The position numbers and the translations under genes were made by a program. From NCBI RefSeq assembly GCF_965363235.1, contig NC_134838.1, forward strand, positions 15,098,441 to 15,162,440: a stretch of 64,000 nucleotides of DNA, in the 5' to 3' direction. The stretch is from Mytilus galloprovincialis. Taxonomy: Eukaryota; Mollusca; Bivalvia; Mytilida; Mytilidae. The notes under the pieces are model-generated. The model was not told the DNA's origin. It saw only the letters and a program-made list of their open reading frames with translations, and did no database searches. Below, one piece after another: positions 22,501-34,500 of this stretch; the first letter of the stretch is position 1; every line of letters begins with the position of its first letter.

Positions 22501-25500
22501 CCCTTATTCCTAAACAGTTGGAACCAAAACTCCCAAAATCAATCTCAACCTTCCTTTTGTGGTCATAAACCTTGTGTCAAAATTTCATAGATTTCTATTT
22601 ACTTAAACTAAAGTTATAGTGCGAAAACCGAGAAAATGCTTATTTGGGCCCTTTTTGGCCCCTTAATTCCTAAACTGTTGGGACCAAAACTTCAAAATCA
22701 ATCCCAACCATCCTTTTGTGGTCATAAACCTTGTGTTTAAATTTCATAGATTTCTATATCTAAAGTAATTGTGCGAAAACCAAAAGTCTTCTGACTATGA
22801 CTACGACGAGGACGACAACGCCAAAGTGATACCAATATATACGATCAAAAAATTTTCAATTTTTGCAGTCGTATAAAAACAAGGTTTTATGTCAATAGCA
22901 TTGGCCTGATTTATTTTAGCATAGTTTAGCTTTCAGTGACTGAGTATTTCTTTTCCTTCATGTCTCTTGTATATCTGAAGTATTGTGTCAATTTTTCTAG
23001 AAGTTACAGGCCTCTAGATGGTATCTATGAAATAGATTTTTCCTTACACTTTCCTAAATATGGACCATTCTGGTTAGTGGTGAAAGGGTTGTAAATTTTT
23101 TGGAAAAAAAATTCACATAAGGAGGACCTATGAACTTTAATACTGATCCTAATTTTGCCAGGATATTGTTGCATTTTTTCTACACTGCACCAATGATCAT
23201 GCTCCCTGTCATACTGTTAGTACTATTCCAGGACGAATCAAAACAGTCATATTTTTGCACCCCTGCTATTATGCAAGTGCCAACTCCTTATTTTTTAGCA
23301 CAGGGCCGTAACTAGGGTTCGAATTCAGAGGAGGCAGGGGTTTGGGGGCCGGCGATTGAGGAGGGTTGGGTTTTTTTCCTCTTTCAGTAAAATGGCTAAA
23401 AATGACCGTTTTCCTTCGATTTCCTTACATCAGTATTGCTTGAACCTGGGAGCAATTTTTATGCAAAAAGAAGCTGAGATTGCTATTGGGGGTGTGCCAA
23501 GGCTCCGTTTTGAAGGTCACCTCACGGCCCTGTTTTAGCATTTCTTTTCAGTGAAGGTTAAAATTCTCTGTCAATTCAAAGATCCAATTCACCAACTGGC
23601 ATAATCTTATGTAATTTTTCTATTTTTTGTTTTAAGTTCAAAGAATTTTTTTTACTGCTGGTTGTATAGATATATTATTAATTTCCACAAAACAAGCACT
23701 AGAAAATTAAAATCTACATTGTTCAGTATCTTGTGCATTCTGTTTTGAAATGTGTTCATGAAGAAATAGTAAAGCTGAAACTGTATTATTATACCATTAT
23801 CACCAACTTAATTAGAACCTAGCATGCAATTTTAAATCATAATTTAAATGTAAAAAAATATGCTTCAAAGTTAAGAAAGAACAAATTACTACTCGTCAGG
23901 AAGTCTTCTCATCTATTGATCTTTGTAAAACAAAATACCTTAAAAGCTGTACATGTTAACAAATGGATTTGTTAAAGTCATCCATAGAAACAATACATTA
24001 CTGTCAGCCTTTATTGGAAGAGTATAAAGATTTATTGTGACAATTTGGAAATATCATTAATTTATTTTCACAGTTGTTTTCACAATTTATCCATTCATCC
24101 TCGTATGTTATGATATACGGTTGTATTGTCTTTCAACAAACTATATAAATAGTCTACAGTTTTGTCCTTTCTTTAATTTCTATGATTGGCATATATCTTT
24201 CAAGCCACACTAGGGTATCTTAAATTGTGTCTTTGAAATAAAGTGGTTATGATTTATTCACATATTAATGTTACACATGGGACAAGACATAATAAGAGTA
24301 GAAAGTCTTACTGTTGTAATCAGGTTTAGTTTAAAACCAATTCATTTAAGTTGAAATTTTCTGGTATGGATAATTACAAAGCTTGTTTCATTGTGACAGC
24401 TTGTCCAAGTTTGTCACTTTACATGAAAACTAATAGGACTTTGTTTTGAATGATATGTCATATAATAAATGCAAAAAAATGAGGAATTATAATTTGACTA
24501 TTAAAGAATATAATATTGTGACCTTTTCTTCTTGTTAATAGTCATTTCTCGATAAACATTTTTTTTTAATATTAAAGTGTTTAAGCTAGGTATCAAAATA
24601 TATGCTAAAAAAATGAAATTTGAAGACAACAAGCTTGTTGTTCAGTGGCTGTCATTTGTTGGTGTCCTTCATATGTGTTTCTTGTTTTTTGTATAGGTTG
24701 TTGGTTTTCCTGTTTTCAAGTACCTATGAAACAACCCTTTTTACTAGTTGATCATGCATAATGACCATTACTAAGACACTTGATGAACTTTAACAATGCC
24801 TGGTAGGGATACAGGCTTGGTAAATGACATCATAATGGCACTAATTTGACAAACTATTCTGGTGTTGAACATCTCAAAGTTTGTCTATTCAACTTTAAGG
24901 GTATTATTTTCTGTGTATAGAGATGTTGTTCCTATTTGATTTCCTGCATTTTCAAAGAAAAAGAAAAGAAAACTTTTTCATGCGCAGCAGATTTCAATTT
25001 GATAGTCCTTAGCTTATCCAAAATATCTATTATCTATTATCAAATTTGAGAAAGTCTTGCCTTGCTGTTTCAGAGATAAAATAATTTTAGAATGATCTAT
25101 TCTGAACACAACTGAACTTCTTTCTTATTCAACCTACATGTCTGAGGAATACAGTTCCAGGTTGAAGGTCACACTGATGTTCTTTCTTATTCAACCTACC
25201 TGTCTGAGTTCAACAACAGTTCCAGGTTGAAGGTCACACTGATGTTCTTTGTTATTCAACCTACCTGTCTGAGTACAACAACAGTTCCAGGTTGAAGGTC
25301 ACACTGATGTCCTTTGTTATTCAACCTACCTCTCTGAATACAAAAACAGTTCCAGGTTGAAGGTCACACTGATGTTCTTTGTTATTTAACCTACCTGAAT
25401 TTGTCCTATTAGAATCAAAATAATTCATGGCAGCCATTGATTTGTTTTCATTTAACCATAGGTTGGTCATTTATATTCGTATTTTATATAATCAAATATA

Positions 25501-28500
25501 AATGCCCAACCCATGGTTAAATGAAAACAAATCTACAGCTGCCATGAATTATTTGTAATATATGTAAGGTATAATAATAACAGTTCTTTCTTATTCAACC
25601 TACCTGTCTGAGTACAACAACAGTTCCAGGTTGAAGGTCACACTTATGTCCTTTGTTATTCAACCTACCTGTCTGAGAACAACAACAGTTCCAGGTTGAA
25701 GGTCACACTGATGTCCTTTGTTATTCAACCTACCTGTCTGAGAAGAACAAAAGTTCCAGGTTGAAGGTCTCACTCATGTTCTTTGTTATTCAACCTTCCT
25801 GTCTGAGTACAACAACTGTTCCAGGTTGAAGGTCACACTGATGTCCTTTGTTATTCAACCTTCCTGCCTGAGAAGAACAACAGTTCCAGGTTGAAGGTCT
25901 CACTCATGTTCTTTGCTATTCAACCTACCTGTCTGAGTACAACAACTGTTTCAGGTTGAAGGTCACACTGATGTTCTTTGTTATTCAACCTACCTGATTG
26001 AGTACAACAACAGTTCCAGGTTGAAGGTCACACTGATGACCTTTGTTATTTAACCTACCTGTCTGAGTACAACAACAGTTCCAGGTGGAAGGTCACACTG
26101 ATGACCTTTGTTATTTAACCTACCTGTCTGAGTACAATAACAGTTCCAGGTTAAAGGTTACACTGATGTTCTTATTAGTTCAACCTTCCTGTCTGAGTAC
26201 AACAACTGTTTCAGGTTGAAGGTCACACTGATGTTCTGTTATTCAACCTACCTGATTGAGTACAACAACAGTTCGGGGTTGGTGGTCACACTGATGTTCT
26301 TTGTTATTTAACCAACCTGTCTGAGAACAACAACAGTTCCAGGTTGAAGGTCACACTGATGACCTTTGTTATTTAACCTACCTGTCTGAGTACAATAACA
26401 GTTCCAGGTTAAAGGTTACACTGATGTTCTTTGTAGTTCAACCTTCCTGTCTGAGTACAACAACTGTTTCAGGTTGAAGGTCACACTGATGTTCTTTGTT
26501 ATTCAACCTACCTGATTGAGTACAACAACAGTTCGGGGTTGAAGGTCACACTGATGTTCTTTGTTATTTAACCAACCTGTCTGAGTACAATAACAGTTCC
26601 AGGTTGAAGGTAACACCGATGTCCTTTGTTATTTAACCTACCTGTTTGATGTACAACAACAGTTCCAGGTTGAAGGTCACACTGATGTTCTTTTTTATTC
26701 AACCTACCTGTCTGAGTACAACAATAGTTTAAGGTTGAAGGTCACACTGATGTTCTTTGTAGTTCAACCTTCCTGTCTGAGTACAACAATAGTTTCAGGT
26801 TGAAGGTCACACTGATGTTCTTTGTTATTCAACCTACCTGATTGAGTACAAAAACAGTTCGGGCTTGAAGGTCACACTGAGGTTCTTTGTTATTTAACAT
26901 ACCTGTCTGAGTATAACTGCCCCAGGTTGAAGGTCACACTGATGTTCTTTGTTGTTTAACCTACTTGTCTGAGTACAACAACAGTTCCAGGTTGAAGGTT
27001 ACACTGATGTTCTTTGTTATTCAACTTACCTGTCTGAGTATAACAACAGTTCCGGGTTGAAGGTAACACTGATGTTCTTTGTTATTCAACCTACCTGTCT
27101 GAGTACAACAACAGTTCCGGGTTGAAGGTCACACTGATGTTCTTTGTTATTCAACCTACCTGTCTGAGTACAACAACAGTTCCAGGTTGAAGGTAACACT
27201 GATGTTCTTTGTTATTCAACCTACCTGTCTGAGTACAACAATAGTTACAGCTTGAAGGTCACACTGATGTTCTTTGTTATTTAACCTATCTGTCTGAGTA
27301 CAATAACAGTTCCAGGTTAAAGGTTACACTGATGTCCTTTGTTATTTAACCTTCCTGTCTGAGTACAACAACAGTTCCTTGTTGAAGGTCACACTGATGA
27401 CCTTTGTTATTTAACCTACCTGTCTGAGTACAACAACAGTTCCGTGTTGAAGGTCACACTGATGACCTTTGTTATTTAACCTACCTGTCTGAGTACAATA
27501 ACAGTTCCAGGTTAAAGGTTACACTGATGTTCTTTGTAGTTCAACCTTCCTGTCTGAGTACAACAACTGTTTCAGGTTGAAGGTCACACTGATGTCCTTT
27601 GTTATTTAACCTACCTGTCTGAGTACAACAACAGTTCCTTGTTGAAGGTCACACTGATGACCTTTGTTATTTAACCTACCTGTCTGAGTACAATAACAGT
27701 TCCAGGTTAAAGGTTACACTGATGTTCTTTGTAGTTCAACCTTCCTGTCTGAGTAAAACAACTGTTTCAGGTTGAAGGTCACACTGATGTTCTTTGTTAT
27801 TTAACCAACCTGTCTGAGTACAATAACAGTTCCAGGTTGAAGGTAACACTGATGTCCTTTGTTATTTAACCTACCTGTTTGATGTACAACAACAGTTCCA
27901 GGTTGAAGGTCACACTGATGTTCTGTGTTATTCAACTTACCTGTCTGAGTACAACAACAGTTCCGTGTTGAAGGTAACACTGATGTACTTTGTTATTTAA
28001 CCTACCTGTCTTTGTACAACTGCCCCAGGTTGAAGGTCACACTGATGTTCTTTGTTATTCAACCTACCGATCTGAGTACAACTGCCCCAGGTTGAAGGTC
28101 ACACTGATGTTCTTTGTTATTTAACCTACCTGTCTGAGTACTACAACAGTTCCAGGTTGAAGGTCACCCTGATGTTCTTTCATCAAACTCTGATGAACTG
28201 TGCCATGAATCCTTCCTGTAATTTATAGTAACAACAGGTATTGATATTAAATCTACTCACTGGGCATTTTATGCTTACAACATTAATATACTCCCCCCCC
28301 CCACCCCCTTTATATTAAATGATAGCAGGTTTTAATTTTATATGCAGATTGTGAATAACTAAAAGCTTGCTTTCAATTTTATATAAAGTGGTTTTAAGGA
28401 GTCTGTATTGTGCTTCTAGCAAATTTATAAAACAGTCTTTAAGCAGTCAGCCAACCATGAGAATTAGGTCAAGGGCAATTGATATAAGTCAGACAGTCAA

Positions 28501-31500
28501 CCTCCTTTCATACAGCATATATATACACATTTGTACAAGGAATGAAGCTGCCATGCTTTAAATGAGCAGGCTTTTGGAAATATTCAAAATCAAAAATGAA
28601 TCTACATCTGTTAATACCTTGTTTTAATTTAATTCAATTGCAATCATACTAGAGTTAATGCATGATACTTCAAAAATGCCTTTTATTTATCTAACGGTTC
28701 AGTCCAATGGAATGACCTATAGTAGAAAAAATGGTTATGATATCTAATTTCAACAATTATGTAAAGATTCCAAGCAAAGCCAAATTATGGTACAATATGT
28801 GAAAATCTATCTAAATGTCTCCTAACTCTGGAACAACAAACCAGCAAATAAAAAAAAAAAAGAAAGTCAGAAATAGAGAGCTTTCTTCTAGTTAAACAAT
28901 AAAATGAATAATGCAACTTTTTTTTAAGTCAGAACCAGTCTTTTTAAATCAGTAAAAAACTGTTTTTCCCCATCATGTTTAAAGTATAAACATGATTATC
29001 TCAATTTTCTCTTTGATAATTAAGTCAATTGGTTGTTGAAGAAAACCACATGCCCTGAAGCAATTCTAAGCAACTATTAATTACTTTAGTATAGTTAAAT
29101 CAATCTGATCAACTGTAAGGTTAATTCAAATGCAAATCTCAATTACTTTGAAGAGGGGCAACATCAATTTATTGATTTAATAGTTCTACTTTAAAATGTA
29201 TTATAGTTTAAAAGAATATATAGAAATGGATTTTAAATGTAATTAAAAGAAAGCTGAGTAATGCTTTTGTATTCAAATAGAGGTAAATTTTCCAATATTG
29301 CTTCTGCATGATGATCTTCAATTACAAATTCAAAGTGCTTAGGGACATGAAAACAAAACAGTACTAAGAAAAGATAAACAATGTAATCTGATACCATCAA
29401 AGAGCTTGTAGAAGTATGAATATGTTCTATGGTAATACCATGGATACAAAGCTAAAGCATTTCTGTATTAGACATTGTTTCTGAGCTATAAATGTCCAGC
29501 TTGACCAATAAATATTTAACTACGCCACAGAAAAAGGAAGATAAAACTCAAGGCAACGTCTCATAAAAATTCATCAAAAAAGTATAGGACATTTACATAA
29601 AGAAATTGTCAAAGCATTCCAAATATCTGAATTCCATTTGACTGTCTATAGTCCTGTTTAATTCCTTGATCATTTTTCATCAGATGATTGTCTCAGATCT
29701 GACAGCACAAGCACAATTTACCCTAATCTTTCAATATAAATGTAAATCAATCAATCAATAACCAACCATGTCTGGGTTAATGGAAGAACAAATTGCTGTT
29801 GATGGAACAATTATTGATCCTGACAGGAAACGTGATAGACACAAATTCTCATCCATAATTTACTATTTGACCATTCAATGATGTTTTATTACAATTGTAT
29901 AACAGCTATAGCAGTGCTTGTAGTTAACAAAGAGTAAAATAAATGATGATTGATCATGTTGATGGCCTGAACACTCTAATCAACTGTATACATGGAATAA
30001 TCTATACTTGTAGCTGTGAAATTAAGCTATATTAATGGCCTGTGCACCAGTAACTAACAAAATGGAATAAAGTATACTAACAAAGAAATAGAAACACACC
30101 AATTCCAACTTCTTGAAAGTAAATGTTTTTGGTGCATAGGTATTTTATTAGAAAGTCAACAAAATCAGCCAAACATTTTGACATAAAATTCCTGTAGTCT
30201 TAAAATCATATAATACTTCAAATTCAATATAAAAGAACAGAGTTCCAATGTCCCCCTCATTGCACATATTTTTTTCCAAGGGGCATACATGTAACTCTTT
30301 AAAAAATTTGTTTGCCCACCTTTATAGAACTTGTCAAGAGATATTGCTGATTTTATCCTATAGTGTTAGATTTATAAAAATCTAGCAAGAATTGTACCTG
30401 TGAGAGCACTAACAAGGCTATTTTCCATAAATTTAAATTTCCAAGGGGCATAACTTTTTAAAAAATAAATGCTCATTCACTATTATAAAACTCGAAGAGA
30501 TATTGCTATAAGACACATAGACAGACGCCTCGTATTTCGATGTCCCCCGCAATGTGTTATGACGAGGTAAAACAGTTATGTTTTTTAAACATGTAATTTG
30601 CATGGCTACGCTTTACTATGAAACAAGTGTACATGAACATTTTTTGTCCAAGAAAATCCAATTTATTAACAAAATCTGAATAAATGCACTACTATTAATT
30701 CATGAGACCTCTTGTAAAATCTTCAGACAGCGCACAGTGGAAGTGCAAGGGGAAAATCGTGATGAAATAATGCAAACAACCATGCTCCGGAAGGTAAATA
30801 GTATTAAAATGTAATGCAACATTGAAAAAAAATATACATGGACTCCATATATATAGCGTTGCGGTAATTATTATAGCGTCACGGGAAGAAATATAGCGTC
30901 GCGGTACTGCGACGCTAAAACGGCCTGGGGAGAACACTGCATGGAGACACATGGAAAATAAAAAATCTAGAAATTGTGAAACTATATGGGAAAAAGCAGT
31001 AAGTTTTTTTTTGTGTTGATGAGTATACTGTGGATTCATTTATTTTCATGGGTACCAATTTTTTCGTGGTTTGAGGAAAATTTGCATATTGGTGGATATT
31101 TGATTTCATGGTTTTGGCAAATTCTGCATACATTCCTTCAGAAAATTTGTAATTCATTGATCATTTGAATTTGTGGTTCTCTTGTACCCACGAAATCCAC
31201 GAACATTAGTATCTAACGAATATTAATGAACTCACAGAACTTTGTTTTTAAAAAGGATTTTCACAGTTAAGAGGCTGTCCAAGTAAATATCAGGCAAATC
31301 CTATGATATCGGTGGCACAACATAATTTTTTTCCCACTGAATTTTTGGATCCAATGCAATGTTTATATCATGCAAAGGATATATATGTCAAAGATATTTT
31401 TGAATGAACAGTGGATGGCTCAGAAAATGACTTAAAAGTTCATTAACAAAGCAACCAAATTTTGTACAAAATGAAGAGTAATCTCCCCTTTTCAATGAAT

Positions 31501-34500
31501 TTTCTGTGCTTTCTATGTATTTTTTCTCTCTTTATTTGTTGCAGTTAATAAAAAAACTAAATTTAACTTTGAGAAAGAATGAATTTTTGATATGAAATAG
31601 ATGAAAAAATTTTGAAAACAAAATATGTCATGTGCCATCCACTGCCTGGTTTTTCCATGGACACCCTCTTAACTATTTTATTAGACCAAATAAAAATATA
31701 TGTGTGGTTCCAGTTACCCGACCGACCCTAGTTCAAACCCCCTGACCCTAGAACTTTTTTATTCATTTCTGAAAAATAAATTTTCAAACGATCAAATTTT
31801 GAGGAATGTGATTTAAAATAATTAAAATCATATCTGTCATCTAAATTTCCATCAGAAGTATATGTTACAGCTAAAATTCAAGAATTCATAACAGATTGCA
31901 GCAACATTAACTAAAAACGTATCATGACTGTTTATTTTACAACCAAACACATGTAAAAATGGCGGACTTCCGTTTGGGGCGTGTATAATTCCGGAAACAA
32001 TTTCGGTAAGCACTTGATTTTTTTTCCGGATTTTGACAATCAAAAAAAAAATGAAGACCTACCGACTCTGTTTTTTTAAAAGTATGTAACTGGAACCACA
32101 CATATATTTTTATTTGGCCAACTAACATGCATATAAATATACCTTTACCTACCAGATTTATCTTTTAAACAAATACTAGCATCAGACCCCTGCCAGTCCA
32201 CACTCTCTATAACAGCTATCACTAGGGGTACCTTTCCTTTAGGTAGTAGTTTCTTTTTGGCCTAAAAATGTATTTTATACTATATACATGTATTTTTAAA
32301 ACTGATGAAGGTATACATAAATAAAGGAAAAAGCATTAAAAGCAGAAATTGGCTATGATTTACCTTCGTTTAAATCAACTTGAAATGTTTTCCCTTCTTA
32401 GGCCTAACATTAGCAAAATTTCAACTACTTGCAGCAAGGAACGACTGCACTCCAGTCCTTCCAGAGTTCCTTTTCAATAAATAAGAAGGAAGCATTGAAG
32501 TTTTCAAAATATATAATAAAAGTATAGCTCACCAATTCCTGTTTCCAAGCTAAAGACTGAGAAAAATCAACACGTTTTAAACTTTTTTTTTATGAATAAC
32601 CTACACAGAAAAGGCATTTGAGAAAAATAATACATGAGTGCTTAAAATTTTCTTTCGGAAAAAATGAAGATATCAACTGCTCATTCTTATTTGAAATTAC
32701 ATTATCTTAGTTAGCTCCCTTTGTAAAGCAAATAAAAGCAAGAAAATGTACCCATAGGACACCATGCCCAGCTTGCACTATCAGTCTCCCTGCTCATGAT
32801 CAGTGAACAATGAAACCACTCATTCTATAAAACTAGAGGCTGTGTTGTTCACCTGCATGTTCAACTTGTAAAATATAACATCATTAAAGGTCAATAACTC
32901 CAGAATGAGTTAACTATTAATTCAGTTTTGACGACATATGTGAAGATCTTGACCTGCTGATCATTTCTGCATTTAAAGTTTTTATCTATCTTTATGGTAT
33001 TGGCTAACCTGTGGTGTCAATTAATTTTCAAAATAAAATACCCTAAGAATGATTTTTGCCGATTTGATTCCAATTAGCCTAGCAGTTTCAGAGGAGAAGA
33101 TTTTTTGTAAAATTTAAAGATATTCCCATGACTCTTTGGATCAGGTGTGCTATAAATTTCTCATAATAAAAAAACATGAGCTCAGGTTCTAGTTTATGTA
33201 AACTACTTTCACCAATAAACAGTTGTGCCATAAGAGCATTATACGCCAGTCACATTTTCTAAGAATAAAGTTAAATAACTTCTCAATATTATCTATCATT
33301 AATTTTTGAAAAACTAAAGGGAGGTTATCTTATTGCGAACCCTATCGTAGTTTTCCACAGATTCACCTGCAAGTTACCTGTCCATTTAAACTTTTGTAAG
33401 TTCTATTGTCCAATCTAAGAAATACAATAGCTATTGTTTTCTGTTAAGTTTATTCAATGGGACCTTTACATTTCTTGCAAGTTACATCCCAGCTCCTTTG
33501 TTCTAACAGGGGTGATTTGAGCCGGATCACCCCTACCAGATCACCCCAGTTTGAGTTTCTTTGTAATGCATGCTTTCCTTTGTTCTGTAACATTTTGGCG
33601 GGAATGTCAAATCCACTATAAAACTTATAATTAATTATACGGAAAAGACTATTTATCAAAATTCATGTAGAAAATATCTAGTGTATAGGCTGGGATTCGA
33701 ACAAGACCTTTAGCATATCAAGCCACGACACATACCACTACACCAGGACGACTGGATAAAAACTAACGGTATTTTAACATAGTTAAAGGAAGCAAGATCT
33801 TCTTATAATTGGGGCGAGTTGGCAAACTTTTATTCAGTGGGGTTTAAACCTTTTTCGTTAATAAGTGGGTTGTCAGGCTGATTGATCAATTTGATTTTAC
33901 ACTTTTACACTTTTTCAAAAGTGGGGCGAGTCAGTAAACAAGAGTTGGGCGTTTTTTTTATAAAGTGGCAATATAGTGTGGGCCGATTGGCAAGTGTGGC
34001 GAGTTGATATTGTTTGATATCTACTCATCATGATTGGGGGTCATAAAGGGTATACATCATAGTAATATAATTATATAAAGTATATTATAATGGTTGTGTG
34101 GCGTTCTAAACTAGATTTTATGAATTGTAATTGATTTTTCGTCTAATCTTAAACAGCTGGGATGTAAAATAGTTATCCCACTCGGACTTGGTGTGTCAGT
34201 GTTAGATCACCCTCTGGCCTCAGGCCTCAGGTGATCTTACACTGACACACTGCGTCCTTGTGGGATAACTATTAAAGAAATCTATCACTCACTGATTAAT
34301 TTACCTGAACAAAAAATTGAACTGTCAATGATGAAAATACATGTACAAATAAGTAATTATAAAACTGCATGTGATGTTGTATTTATTCAATCAATAACAC
34401 ATTTTCAATTTGTTTGATATAAACACTAATTTAAAAATTAAAAGTTGATTTCTGATCAAATTTCAACATTTTACCTATTAAAATTTGTTTTTTAGCTCAC

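Noticed and set aside
25118..28180. CRISPR-like array
   Set aside because: Units are contiguous with no unique spacers, and the unit is derived from an exon of a eukaryotic gene.
33681..33756. Functional tRNA gene on the minus strand
   Set aside because: A and B boxes are good but the acceptor stem does not pair and the T stem is weak, so it is kept only as a SINE head.
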